From: Amorphophallus konjac
Taxonomy: Eukaryota > Streptophyta > Magnoliopsida > Alismatales > Araceae
Direction: 5' to 3'
DNA: 64,000 nucleotides
Assembly: GCA_022559845.1 (NCBI GenBank)
Contig: CM040123.1
Coordinates: forward strand, 323,497,933 to 323,561,932
A program made the position numbers and the translations under genes. Of this stretch, positions 1 through 11,450 are shown piece after piece. Under the pieces are notes generated by a model, which was given only the letters and a program-made list of their open reading frames with translations, did not search any database and was not told where the DNA came from. Within the stretch, counting starts at the first letter, position 1; every line of letters starts with the position of its first letter.

Positions 1-404
1 CTTAGAAATAATAAATAAACAAATAAATGACAAAAAAAATAAAAATGAATAACAATAGCAAACTCAATAAGAATGATAAATAAACAAATGGTAACAAAAG
101 GGGAATGAATAATAATAACAAACTCAACAAAAACAACAAGCAAATGAATGACAATAAAATGAACAAAAATAATAACAGACCTAACAATAACAATGATAAA
201 TAAGTAAATCATAAAAAGAAAAAATGATAAATAGACAGTAATAACGAACTTACTCAAGGATATACATAAATCAACAAATAATAATGGTAAATCTGCACCG
301 CAGCCCCGTCTCCCCTGTGACCCGGTGCTGAAGGAACAATAATGCCGCCCTTGCGGGCTGGGCCTGAGTCTTGGGAATCATCCCGAAATGGCCATGGCCC
401 GACC

Positions 405-838
405 TTGCTTTGGGCCGATATCCAGATTAAACCGGACTCATTTCTCAGGCCGGATCCCTTCCGAGCCACTACTGAAATTGCCGCACGTTCGGCAGACATT
501 TGAATGGGTTCACCTCGGTTTTCGCCGTGTTTCTATTACGGACCTGTGTCTAAACATGAAAAGACCCGTGAGCAATCAAATGGCCGACGGCTCCCTCCCC
601 GACATGGTCGTGAGCCGGCATTGCTCCGGACCGATAGCCCGTTAAATCGGATTCATTATAACGGGCCGGGATTCGCTCCCACTCTTTCATTGAAATTGCC
701 ATAAACTCAGCATACATTTGCACGGGGTTGTTTCCGCCCACGTCACACTTTCAATATGGGCCCTTGCCCGAACATGAAGAGGTCCGCAAGTGACCAACAG
801 AATCGGAATAGAACGAGATGGTTCTCGCCACCCCTGGA
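405..838 (+). repeat. Diverged direct duplication (~216 bp) inside the Tat-like LTR
   Basis: The segment from 405 (TTGCTTTGGGCCGAT) is repeated in diverged form from 621 (TTGCTCCGGACCGAT). Shared landmarks follow in the same order: a GAAATTGCC block, a CATTTG block and an AACATGAA block. The duplication is present in the other LTR copies as well, so it predates the copies. Confidence 0.6.
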
Positions 839-1004
839 CTCCTTCCATGGGAATATTAATAAGACCTCCGTGGGCCACACTTAGACCTCGGGCCCGCCCC
901 GATCATGGTCATCGTCTGGCTCATATCCTTGATCTACAGCCCGCTCCTTTCGAACACATTTTCGGTTCTTGAGTCTAGTCCCCGGACTCTCCCCCGTTGC
1001 CCTC

Positions 1005-1640
1005 CGGCACCGGAAATATTAATGATGCCCGCGCAAGCCTCGTTTGGACCACGGGAGGCGCCCCCAATATGGTCCTAGATCGATCTCGCACCGGGCCAAT
1101 AGATTCACTGGTTTCCGACTACAACAACCGAGATTCAGCCGAATGTTTTCAGTATCTAGGAATAATAAACTTGCCATATCCTGGCACGCATATGTTCCAG
1201 GTCCTCCCGCGGCGATTACAATATTCTCAAGCCGGACTCCCGTCCGAATATTAAATGGTCTCTCGAATGACCGATATGTTTCGAACGCCCGCTTCTCCGG
1301 ACACAGGGCTTTTCAGCCGATTCAAGGGATATTCCCTCGTTGCCCCTTGGCACCGGAAATATTAATGACGCTCATGCAAGTCTCGTTTCGACCGCGGGGG
1401 GCCCACCGCAGTATGGTCGCAGCTTGCCCTTGCACCGGGCCAACAGATTTACCGGTTTCCGACCGCTCTAACCGAGGTTTAGCCAAACGTTTTCCGTTCT
1501 TCTGAACAATAAATTGCCATATCCTGGCGTACATATGCTCCGGTCTCCCGCGACGATCGCGCTTTTCTCGAGCCGGACATTCATCTGAAGATTAAATAAG
1601 CAGCACATGACCGACACGATCTCGAATGTTTCCTTCTCGC
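1005..1640 (+). repeat. Diverged direct duplication (~343 bp period) inside the Tat-like LTR
   Basis: CACCGGAAATATTAATGA occurs at 1008 and again at 1351, and the following ~250 bases align with the same landmarks (GGGCCAA.AGATT, TTGCCATATCCTGGC, CGATTAC/CGATCGC). All three LTR copies show it. Apparent open frames across it are unrelated to any protein I recognise. Confidence 0.6.
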
Positions 1641-1695
1641 CCTCGCATGAGGATTTCAATACCTCATAATAGACCTTTCATGCAATTAATTCCTT

Positions 1696-2019
1696 GGCCA
1701 TGAGGCCCTGAATCCCGGCGATTAATCAAGGGTGTTCCCTCGTATGAGGTATGTAAATGATGTCGTGACCTTTATGGCACGGCGGGTTTCGGTCCCGACA
1801 CGAACCACACAATCGTCTGACGAAGTCAGATCGAGCGCACCATGGGCTCTTCGGAGCCCGAATAAATTGTCACTCCGGTGACTGGCATGCCCACGCACCC
1901 AATAAACGAATAAACCAACAAGAGAATAATAGGTGAAAAAAGTACGTCCACAAGTCTGGCACGCCCGGTGGGACCAAACCACCCTTCATCTCTTCGCCGG
2001 GATTCAGGGCCTCATGGCC
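1696..2019 (+). promoter_or_regulatory. Perfect 26-bp inverted repeat bracketing LTR end and primer site
   Basis: Bases 1696-1721 (in U5) are the exact reverse complement of 1994-2019 (leader just after the primer site). The pair encloses the LTR terminus (1952) and the primer binding site (1957-1975). In the second unit the same pair lies at 15142-15167 and 15439-15464 with one mismatch. In genomic RNA the arms could form a long stem that presents the primer site in its loop, as structured leaders do in other retroelements. The pairing is seen directly; the RNA role is inference. Confidence 0.7.
1957..1975 (+). other. Primer binding site, Tat-like element, unit 1
   Basis: TGGCACGCCCGGTGGGACC starts 4 nt after the LTR terminus, as expected for a tRNA 3'-end complement beginning TGG. 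It differs from the TGGTATCAGAGC initiator-Met type used by the Tekay-like elements in this window. I do not assign the tRNA. Confidence 0.75.
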
Positions 2020-2663
2020 CCCTAATAAACGATGTTTGCCTGCTTTGATGAATTGCAGGTGCTGTCTTCGCCAGTCCTATGGGGAGAAAAGCCTGGCTCG
2101 GTGCAGCTGCCTTCGCGGCCTCGAGAACGCTGCTTCGAAGCATATGCAGCTTCCAAGAATCATGGGGGTTGTTATAAGAAAAAAAGGGAAGAGAAGATAA
2201 GAGAAAGAGAACAGAAGGGAGGGGAAATCAAGCCCCTCGTTTCCCTCTAGAAGAAAGAGAAGAAAAGAAGAAAAGAAGAAAGGAAGAAAGGTAGAAAAGA
2301 AAAAAAGAAAAAAAAAGAGAGGGAAAAGAAAGAAGCAAAAAAAAGAAGAGAAAGAATTGACAATAGAGGGTTGTACGGCCACGTCCGTCGAGACCCGTGC
2401 TGAACAAAGATTACCACTGTGGGGTTGATGCGGTGGAGCGAACCACTCATCCCCTCCCTGAGGGGGTGAGCGCTCTCCTGCACCCCCACCCTGGCCAATC
2501 ATACAAAAAAGAAGAGAAGAGAAGAAGGGACAAAAAAAGAGAGAAGAAGAGAAGGGAAAAAAAGGGGAAAAAACAGAAGAAAAAGAGAAAGAAGAAAAGA
2601 AGAAAAGTCAGCCAGCATCGCCGACTAAATGAGCAAGAAGAAACCCGGCATCCCGCCCGACTC
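1976..2663 (+). other. Tat-like leader and purine-rich interior, non-coding
   Basis: After the primer site comes about 200 bp of mixed sequence, then strongly purine-rich runs (about 2176-2355 and 2505-2620, GAAGAAAAGAAG-like) separated by a short GC-rich island. No protein domain is recognisable; open frames encode only Lys/Arg/Glu or Phe/Leu/Ser low complexity. The same order recurs at 15421-16090. Confidence 0.7.
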
Positions 2664-2921
2664 TAGGATGTTGTGCATCCCTTGGTTTTGATGATGACAA
2701 TAGGATATGTTTGACTAATCTAAGTTCTATCTTGTTTCGTAAAGCAAATGGTTTGGTTATTTGTGTAAAGATAGAGCATTGAATTAATGCCCATTTGATG
2801 ATGACAAATATGCTTTTATATACATTTGGAACTTCAAGTCAAATCTTATAAGTTAAGCAAATTTCAGGTTCACTGAAATCCAAGTGGAATCAACAAATCA
2901 GAAGAAGTGTCAAAGGCCGCT

Positions 2922-3203
2922 TGTCGACCAGGGAAGTGGTTATGGTCGACCAACGAACTCAACCAGAAAAGCATCAGATCATCTGTCTTCTGGAAGCACC
3001 TTGGCTGTCGACCAAAGCCCCGCCTCTGGTCGACCACAGAAAAGACAGAAGCAACAGACAGAACTGCTGGCCATCTGGAAACTGCCCCCTGTCGACCAGC
3101 GACCAGGCTGTGGTCGACCAACGGGCGACGTGAGTTTCAGCCAGAAGAACCGGCCGTCTGGAGACTGCCCATTGTCGACCAGCGACAGGGTCATGGTCGA
3201 CCA
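2922..3203 (+). promoter_or_regulatory. Four GTCGACCA / TGGTCGAC palindrome pairs in U3
   Basis: GTCGAC cores lie at 2923, 2945, 3007, 3029, 3091, 3113, 3174 and 3196. Each pair is about 22 bp apart, and pairs repeat every 83-84 bp. Within a pair the left half reads TGTCGACCAG and the right half TGGTCGACCA, giving inverted-repeat modules. The array ends a few bases before the TATA-like TTTATAT (about 3209), placing it where upstream activating sequences sit. Iterated palindromes in LTRs are a known Sirevirus trait; the activator role here is inferred. Confidence 0.75.
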
Positions 3204-3207
3204 CGGG

Positions 3208-3216
3208 CTTTATATC
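3208..3216 (+). promoter_or_regulatory. TATA-like box of the solo LTR
   Basis: CTTTATATC follows directly after the last palindrome pair, about 540 bp from the LTR start. It is the best TATA candidate in this LTR; there is no transcript evidence. Confidence 0.5.
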
Positions 3217-4148
3217 GTCCAAAACTGAACTCTAACCGAATTCTGTTTTGGTTCCTTAAAACCTGCAGATGGTTGTGGCAGGTTGTTGGGCTGCTCAGGA
3301 GATAAGATTCCGCACGGGAATCAAGGAAACAATCTTGCTTAGAAGTGGTCAAACTCGTTCTAACGATTGGATTTAAACCGATCCCTGTTTTCTAGCAGAT
3401 TGGCGCTCGATCTGAAAATTGCGCGGGAAGAACTTCAAGGGCTGTATGAAGAATATAATGCAACTAATCACGAACAAGGAAGTAGTGAGAGAGCACGGAA
3501 TAGAAGCCAAGGAAGATACACACAGAAGAGGAAGAAGGAGCTCTCCATCAATCAAAAATCTGCAGAAAGGTTAAAGGCAATCTCGTGGCTGCAGAAGGAA
3601 GACTTAGCTCAAGACTGTGCGATCTCCAGTAGCAGAACAATCGAAGGCAACTGACTGGAAGATCAACAGGGAGTCTAGGCTTCTTCATAAGCGTGATCGA
3701 GTTCCAGGCTGAACACCTATTCTTCTACACACGCCAATATTCAGTCCTGTCTTTCATCACCTGTTCTTATCATCTTTTCATTTCTGATTACAATTATTGT
3801 CAAGCTGTGAGGCAGCAGAGTCAAGCTGTGTGTCAGCAGGTTCAAGCTGTGTGTCAGCTGTGTTTTGGTTGAGATCAGAGATTCTCATAGTGAAGCCTTG
3901 CTTGAGTTAAGCAAGGGGTGGATGTAAGTCTCAGGAAGAGACTGAACCACCTTAAAAATCCTCTCTTGTGGTGTGCTTGTGTGTGTTTGATTTCCTATAC
4001 GTATGCTTGCATCTTTATTATCCGCATTAGTTCTATAATTCATTAATCACCAGTAGCTCATCTGGTCGATAGTTAGTAAATTATCAAAAAGGGGGAAAGA
4101 TCTATTCACCCCCCCTCTAGATCTATTCAGTCCGTATCCAACATAGGA

Positions 4149-4344
4149 GGCTCCGAGTCCGTGGTGTAATGACCCCGCTCGTTCCTCCTTCCTGCTGCCT
4201 CCATCCGGCACAAGACGGCCCCTCGAGTGGCTGTTAAAAGACCCAGCGAGCCACAATCGTAGCTTGGTGAATGGCTGCCCGCTGTGGGGAATGCTTTATA
4301 GCAATGAGGCCAAGCACGGCCACCACTCCCGAAGAGAGCATGCA
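4149..4344 (+). other. Tat-like interior, unique spacer
   Basis: Unique sequence between the solo LTR insertion and the first tandem array, repeated at about 16097-16294 in unit 2. No gene is seen. Confidence 0.6.
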
Positions 4345-7300
4345 TATACCCCGCCATGGGGGATAAGAAGAAGATATATACCCTACTACGGGGGCATAAG
4401 AGGCAAAAAAAAGGAGATACACCCCATTCCCAGGGGCACATGAAGAGAATCCACCCCGACTGAGGGGCACAAAGCAAAGGCTACACCCCGGCTTCGGGGC
4501 ATTTGAAGAAGAACCCGCCCTGACCTGGGGACATAAGAAGAAATAGAGTTGCACCCCAGCTTAGGGGCATTTGAAGAAGAGAAATACACCCCGATATGGG
4601 GGCACATGAAGCAAAAGACATACCCCGCCATGGGGGCGTAAGAAGAAAAGAATTCACCCCTACTCGGGGGTACATGAAGCGACAAAGAATACACCCCGCC
4701 TTAGGGGAATTTGAAGAAGAAAAATACACCCCACCGACGGGGGCACATGAGCCATCAAGAACACACCCCACTTTCGGGGCACAAGAAGTAAACATTCCCC
4801 GGCGTGTCGGGGCAGAAGAAGAAGAATCCCCCTCGGGGGGCATAAAAAGCAAAGATACACCCTCGTGCCGGGGCACATGAAGCGAATACACTCTATCCCG
4901 GGGTCATGAGAAGCAGAAGGCGCATCCCACCCTGGGGGCATATGAAGCGAAAAGAATACACCCTGGCTTAGGGGAATACAAAGAGAAGTATACCCCACTC
5001 TGGGGCAGAGGAAGCGGGAGAATCACACCCCCGTCTTGGGGATATTTGAAAAAAAATATACCCCGCCTGGGGGCATAGAAGCCATAAAAGAATACGCTCC
5101 GGTTTAGGGGCATTTGAAGAAGCTACGTCTCGCCTTGGGAACATAAGAAGAGAAGAATCAACCCCGACCTAGGGGCATTTGAAGAAGCTACGTTCCGCCT
5201 TGGGAGCATAAGAAGAGAAGAATACACCCCGACCTAGGGGCATTCGAAGAAGGAATACATCCCGGCCTTGGGGTCCATGAAGTAACATATATCCCCCCCC
5301 CCCCCGGGGGGGGGCATCTGAAGCAGAACACACAATATTCTCCGGCTTAGGGGAGCACGTGAAGAAAGGAATACACCCCGATGCGGGAACACATAAGCAT
5401 AAGAAGAAGAGACTACCCCGACCTGGGGTCATGACAAAAAGTAGAGTTGCACCCCGGCTTAGGGGGCATATGAAGAGAAGTGTACCCCACCTTGGGGCAT
5501 AAGAGGCAGAAGAATCAACCCCGACTTAGGGGTAACTGAAGAGAATTCCACCCCACCCCTGGGGGCACGAGAAGCAAAATACACCCCGTCTTGGGGGCAT
5601 ATGAAGCCAAGAATCACACCCCCATCTTGGGGGTATTTGAAGAAGAAGCCCACCTCGCCTCGAGGGCCTAGAAGCAACAGCCACGTCCCGGCTCAGGGGC
5701 ATATGACGAGAAGTCCACCCCGGCTTAGGGGCATTTGAAGAAGAAACAAACCCCGCCAGTCGGGACACAGAAGTCATGAAGAATACGCCCCGGCCTAAGG
5801 GCATTTGAAGAAGTCACATCCTGCCTCGGGAGCATAAGAAGTAGCAAGAATACACGCCGGCTTAGGGGTATTTGAAGAAGAAATATACCCCACCTGGGGG
5901 CATAGAAGCCGTAAAGAACACGCCTCGGATCAGGGGCATTTGAAGAAGCTACATCATGCCTTGGGGGTATAAGAAGAAAAGAGTCCACCCCATCTCATGG
6001 GTATTTGAAGAAGAAGCACACCCCGCTATAGGGGCATATAAGCCATAAAGAATACGCCCCGGCTTAGGGGTATTTGAAGAAGAAGGATACCCCTCCTCGG
6101 GGGACATTGCAAGCAGCGATACACCCTGCTAGGGCGCACAGGAAGCAAACCACACCCCACTCCTGGGGACACATAAAGAGAGTACACCCCGCCATGGGGG
6201 CACATGAAGAGAATCCACCCCGACTCGGGGGACATGAAACAACAAAGAATACACCTCACCTTAGGGGAGTCTGAAGAAAAAAGCATACACCCCACTTTTG
6301 GGGCACAAGAAGCAAACATTCCCCAGCGTGTCGGGGCAGAAGAAGAAGAATTCCTCCCTCGAGGGCATATAAAAAAAAAAAGAAAAGCAAAGATACACCC
6401 GGTGCCCGGCGCACATGAAGAGAAAGGCACCTCCCTCTGGGGCACAACAAGCGACAAAGATACACCCCATTCCTAGGGGCACATGAAGAGAAATACACCC
6501 CTGCTCCAGGGGAATACGAGACAAAGCTATACCCTAATTTAGGGGCATTTGAAGCAAAGACTTCACCCCGCCTTAAGGGGGGGCATAAGAAGCAAAAGAT
6601 ATACCCCACCCCGGGGGCACAAGAAGAAAACACACCCCACCTTGGGGGCGTAAGAAGCCAAGAGATATACCCTGCCATGGGGTAGTAGAGGCAAAATGCA
6701 CCCCCCCGGGGGCACGTAAAGTAACATACCCCTCGTCTCAGCAGCATATGAGGCCAAGAAGCTACATCCCGGCTCGTGAGCATAAGAAACAAAATATATA
6801 CCCTACGTCCGGGGCATATGAAGCCAAGAATCACACCCCCGTCTTGAGGGTATTTGAAGAAGAAGCCACCTCGCCTCGAGGGCATAGAAGCTGTAAAGAA
6901 CACGCCCTGACTCAGGGGCATGACAAGAAGAAGAACTCACCCCGCCTCGGGTGCACAAGAAGCCAAGCTCACCCCGCAGGGGGGGCACGCGAGACACATC
7001 TACACCCCGACTCAGGGGGACTCAAAGAGAAATACACTCCACCTTTGGGGTGCAAAAAGCAACATACACCCCACCTCTGGGGGCACAAGAAGCAGAACAT
7101 ACCCTGCCTTGGGGGCATATGAAGCCAAGAAGCACATCCCCATCTTGGGGGTATTCGAAGAAGAAGCCCACCTCGCCTCGAGGGCCTAGAAGCAACAGCC
7201 ACGTCCCAGCTCAGGGGCATATGAAGAGAAGTCCACCCCGGCTTAGGGGCATTTGAAGAAGAAACAAACCCCGCCAGTGGGGACATAAAAGCCATGAAGA

Positions 7301-9245
7301 ACACGCCCCGGCTTAGGGGCATTTGAAGAAGTTACATCCCGCTTCGGGAGCATAAGAAAGAAAAGAATACACCATGTCCTAGGGACGATTGAAGAAGAAA
7401 CATACCCCGCCTGGGGGCATGGAAGCCATAAAGAATATGCCCCGGCTTAGGGGCATTTGAAGAAGCTACATCCCACCATGGGGGCATAAGAAGAAAAGAA
7501 TTCATCCCGGCCTGGGGACACTCAAAAAAAAAACCACACCCTGGACTAGGGGCATACAAAGAAAGAAATTCACCCCACCTCGAGGGCACAAGAAGCAAAA
7601 CACACCCCACCTTGGGGGGCATAAGGAGCCAAGGACATACCCCGCTATGGGGGCATTAGAAGCGGGATACATCCCCACCCTGGGGGCATATGAAGCAACA
7701 TACACCCTGCCTAGGGGCATAGAAGCCATAGAGAAGTCCACCCCGGCTTGGGGGCATGTGAAGGAGAAACAAACCCCGCCACTGGGGGCATAGAAGCCAT
7801 GAAGAACATGCCTCGCCCGGGGCACAGAAGCAAGGAGGCAGGATCCGCCCCGCCATGGGGGCACACAAAGAGAGAAACCACACCCCGTCGTGGGGGGCAT
7901 GAGAAGCAAGAAATGTACCCCGCCCCGGGGAGCATAAGAAGAGAAGAATACACCCCGACTTAGGGGCCTTTGAAGAAGGAATACATCCCGGCCTCAGGGG
8001 TCCATGAAGCAACATATATCCCCCCCTGGGGACATCTGAAGCAGAACAAACAACATCCCCCGGCTTAGGGAAACATATGAAGAGAGGAATACACCCCGAT
8101 ATGGGGGCACGTAAACAAAGAAGAAGAATTCACCCCGCCTCGGGTGCATAAAAAGCAAGAACTACATCCCGTATCAAAAGCGGTAATACACTCCACTCTG
8201 GGGGCACTAGAAGCGGAATACACCCCGTGCCGGAGGCATATAAAAAAAAAGGATACCTCGCTCTGGGGCATCAGAAGCAGCAATACGCCCCACCTTGGGG
8301 GCATCAAAAGCAGCAATACGCCCCACCTTGGGAGCACAAGAAGCAAACATTCCCCTCGGTGTGTCTGGGGAGAAGAAAAGAATTCAGCCCGGCCTGGGGA
8401 CACTTGAAGAAAGAAGCACATCCCGCCACGGGGGCACATGAAGAGAACCCCTCACGCCTCAGGAGTATAAGAAAGAGAAGAATACACCCTGGTCTGGGGG
8501 CTTTTGAAGAAACAACACACCCCCTCCATGGGAGACAAAGCTACACCCCGGCCTGGGGACACATGCAGAACATCCACCCCGCTCAAGGGGCACAAAGAGG
8601 TACACTCCGCCCTTGGCGCATAAGAAGCAGAAGCATTTATCCCGATCCGGGGGCGCAAAAAAAAGGCAAAGAGACATACATCCCGACCTGGGAGCACATG
8701 AAGAAAGAATATACCCCGACCTAGGGGCATCGGAAGAAGAGAGGTACACCCCGATCTGGGAGCATAAGAAGGAAGATATACTCCGCCTAAGCGGCACTTG
8801 GAGAAACAACATACCCTGCTTCGGGGGCATAGAAGCCGTAAAGAGATACACCCCGGCCTCAGGGGGGCATAAGAAGCAAGAGATACACCCGTACCAGGGG
8901 CATATGAAGAAGAAGCATACCTCGCCTCGAGGGCCTAGAAGCTATAAAGAACACGCCTCGGCTCAGGGGCATATGAAGAGAAGTCCACCCCGGCTCAGGG
9001 GCATTTGAAGAAGAGACATACCCCACCTGGGGGCATAGAAGCCGTGAAGAGTATACCCCACCATGGGGGCATTTGAAGAGAGCTACACCCCACCTCTGGG
9101 GCATTAAAAAAAACACACCCTGGTCTGGGGACATAGAAGCCAAAAAAAAATACACCCCGCCTGGGGGCACAGAAACGAAGAGGCAAAACACACCCCCTCA
9201 GGGGGGATGCACACCAAATGAAGCTACGCCCCAACCTGGGGCACA
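4345..9245 (+). repeat. Tandem array of CCCC-loop-GGGG units, unit 1
   Basis: About 4.9 kb of degenerate units of roughly 30-36 bp. Each has a core CACCCC-N5/6-GGGGCAT followed by a purine spacer such as AAGAAGAA. Examples of cores are CCCCGCCTTGGGGG, CCCCGACCTAGGGG and CCTCGCCTCGAGGG, so nearly every unit is a short inverted repeat with a variable loop. On the order of 150 units are present. Long minus-strand open frames (up to 221 aa here and 270 aa in unit 2) arise from the near-multiple-of-three period and encode only a periodic Cys-Ala-Pro/Gly-Val peptide, so I do not call them genes. A second copy with the same unit order occupies 16295-19137. Confidence 0.85.
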
Positions 9246-9269
9246 TTAAGAGAAAAAAAAAGAGCAGAG

Positions 9270-10290
9270 TATAGAAAAAGACACGCACGAGGCAGACGTG
9301 GTCTTCGAGCTCGCCTCATCACACAAAAGAAGAGAAGAAAAGGAAAGAAGACACATGAGGCAGACATGGTCTTCGAGCCCGCCTCATCACGCAAAAGAAG
9401 AAGAGAAGAAAATAAAGAAATGATCACGAGGCAAACATGGTCCTTGCACCTGCCTCTCCATAAAAAAAAAAAGAAGAGAAGAAGAGAAAGAGCAATCATG
9501 AGGCAAACATGGTCTCTGCACCGGCCTCTCTACAAAAGAAGAAGAAAAAAAAGAGACATGAGGCAGACGTGGCCCTCGAGCCCGCCTCACCAAACAAAAA
9601 GAAGAGAAGAAAAGGAAAGAAGAGACACATGAGATAGACGTGGCCCTCGAGCCCGCCTCATCACACAAAAAGAAGAGAAGAAAAAGAGACATGAGGTACA
9701 TATGGTCCTTGCACCGGCCTCTCCACAAAAGAAGAAGAAAAAAAAAGAGACATGAGGCAGATGTGGCCCTTGAGCCCGCCTCACCAAACAAAAAGAAGAT
9801 AAGAAAAGGAAAGAAGAGACACATGAGACAGACGTGGCCCTCGAGCCCGCCTCATCACATAAAAAGAAGAGAAGAAAAAGAAACATGAGGCACACATGGT
9901 CCTTGCTCCGGCCTCTCCACAAAAGAAGAAGAAAAAAAAGAGACATGAGGCAGACGTGGCCCTTGAGCCCGCCTCACCAAACAAAAAGAAGAGAAGAAAA
10001 GGAAAGAAGAGACACATGAGACAGACGTGGCCCTCGAGCCCGCCTCATCACACAAAAGAAGAAGGAAAAGACACATAAGGCAGATGTGATCTTCGAGCCC
10101 GCCTCATCACGCAAAAGAAGAGAAGAAAAGGAAGAAAAGACACATGAGGCGAACATGGTCTTCGCACCCGCCTCTCTACAAACGAAGAAGAGAAGAGAAA
10201 AAGAGACATGAGGCGAACATGGTCTTCGTACCTGCCTCCCTACAAAAGAAGAAGAGAAGAAGAGAAAAGAGGGTCACGAGGCAAACTTTT
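9270..10290 (+). repeat. Tandem array, GAGGC...GCCTC units of about 60-75 bp
   Basis: Repeats of ATGAGGCAGACGTGG followed by CGAGCCCGCCTCATCACA and a purine-rich tail (AAAAGAAGAGAAGAAAAG). Within each unit GAGGC and GCCTC are separated by about 19 nt and can pair. Open frames on both strands are periodic and not genic. Unit 2 of the composite has lost this array. Confidence 0.8.
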
Positions 10291-10370
10291 ACCTCTGACC
10301 TCCAGCCATCCAACAAATAGAAGCCAACTAAACCTTCCGCCGACGGGGCGTTAAACCGACAAAGGCCTCC

Positions 10371-10640
10371 CAGATCTGGCTCATGTAGCCTGCTTCCCAA
10401 AATTCGGCCCTCGTGGCCTGCTTATCTCTGGCTCTCGCAGCCTGCTTCCCCTCGGCTTTTATAGCCTGCTTCCCAATTCTGGCTCTTGCAGCCTGCTTAC
10501 CTTTGGCCTTCGTAGCCTGCTTCCCAAGTCTGGCTCTCGTAGCCTGCTTCCCAGAATTTGGCCTTCGCGGCCCGCATCCCATAACTTCGGCTCCTGCAGC
10601 CCGCTTCCCTAATATCTTCTCAGCCCTTTTACGGTCTGCC
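10371..10640 (+). repeat. Tandem array, GGCY-loop-RGCC units (first block)
   Basis: Units of about 24-30 bp: GGCTCTCGCAGCC, GGCTTTTATAGCC, GGCCTTCGTAGCC or similar, followed by TGCTTCCC. The stem letters change together in several units (GGCT with AGCC, GGCC with GGCC). A larger block of the same family is at 11862-12430. Confidence 0.8.
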
Positions 10641-11199
10641 TCCCTAATACCTCTACTACCACTACACTTATACGTAACAACAATATTTTCTTATGCCACA
10701 AAAAAAACAACAAACAAAAAAAAACACAGGGAAAACAAACAAAAAACAACAACAACAACAAAACAAAAAAAGAAGAAAGAAGAGAATGCTTGATTGCCCT
10801 GTTTGCATGGTTGCTTAATATAGAATAATACACCTCCTTGGAATTTTCTAGGACCGTGTTTCATTGCTAAATAATATCGCCCGATTCCGGATGCACGGGC
10901 GTCATGGCCTGTGTTCGAAGGGAACCCAGTTATGGCGGGTGCACACGTCAAGGGGAAGAGTCATGGCTGAATCGCTAAGTCCAACTCACAAAATAAACCT
11001 GAGGTAATGCTCCCACACTTAGCACTTAATGTGTTCAATAGCCTTCGACTATAGGGATTGCCTGAATTTCTTCTTAGCACTCTACGGAGGCTTGAATTCC
11101 TGCACTCGCGTGAAAGGTAATCGTGAGGAAAAAGCTGCCTACCCCCACTGTAAAAAAAAGAGAGAGAGAGAGAAAAGAAAAAAAAAGAAAAAAGAGAGA
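10641..11199 (+). other. Tat-like interior, A-rich and mixed sequence, no gene seen
   Basis: About 110 bp of A/CAA-rich sequence (10680-10790), then mixed sequence with no repeat or domain I can name, ending in an AG-rich run at about 11150-11205. Confidence 0.5.
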
Positions 11200-11450
11200 A
11201 ACGTGAATCCGAGTAGCCGAGAATCCCCATTGAGACACATGAGGAGACTCGCGCGAAATGGTGAAGCGAATTACAATAAGGATGAAACCTATTAGCCGGG
11301 AATCCCCATTGAGACATATGAGGAAACTCACGTCAAACGGTGGAATCCGTAATAGAATTATAATAAGGATGAATCCTAGTAGCCGGGAATCTCCATTGAG
11401 ACACATGAGGAGACTCGCGCCGAACGGTGAAATCCGCTACCAAAATAAAC
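11200..11450 (+). repeat. Three ~85-bp direct repeats
   Basis: The phrase GAATCCCCATTGAGACA followed by ATGAGGA.ACTC occurs at about 11220, 11300 and, with one change, 11387. Between copies lie variable stretches with AACGGTG. This is non-coding. Confidence 0.7.

Larger units (their letters stand above)
1..1952 (+). repeat. Tat-like LTR copy 1 (3' part of 5' LTR)
   Basis: Matches the complete LTR from 22838 to 24790 and copy 2 from 13415 to 15397 almost base for base, with scattered substitutions. It opens with about 290 bp of AT-rich simple sequence (AATAATGATAAT-like), continues as mixed sequence and ends ACGTCCACA at 1952, immediately before a primer binding site. That makes it the 3' portion of the 5' LTR. 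The first ~3 kb of this LTR would lie left of the window. Short open frames here, including poly-Leu/Phe frames on the minus strand in the AT-rich part, recur in all three copies and are composition artefacts. Confidence 0.85.
2669..4143 (+). mobile_element. Solo LTR of a Sirevirus-like Ty1/copia element
   Basis: A 1,475-bp insertion that begins TGTTGTGCATCC and ends TATCCAACA is flanked by TAGGA at 2664-2668 and 4144-4148. The second unit of the host element carries the empty site with one TAGGA (around 16096), which proves the insertion and its 5-bp target duplication. The start CTTGGTTTTGATGATGACAA and the CTATTCACCCCC stretch near the end match the LTR style of the Sirevirus 3' LTR at 40026-41730, but the interior differs, so it is another family. 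No internal domain is left, so it is a solo LTR, presumably formed by LTR-LTR recombination. Its U3 carries four paired palindromes and a TATA-like site. Confidence 0.92.

Noticed and set aside
2..193. Poly-Leu/Phe frame looking like a membrane protein
   Set aside because: The same frame appears in all three LTR copies and comes from AT-rich simple sequence.
6256..6921. 221-aa minus-strand open frame, and a 270-aa one at 15617-16429
   Set aside because: They follow the period of the array and encode a monotonous Cys/Ala/Pro/Gly/Val/Phe repeat or low complexity. Several overlapping frames are equally open, and no start context or domain is present.
4345..9245. Repeat array resembling a CRISPR (conserved cores, variable spacers)
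   Set aside because: Units are degenerate and tandem, with purine spacers that are similar to each other. The context is a plant retrotransposon, and no cas gene or leader is present.
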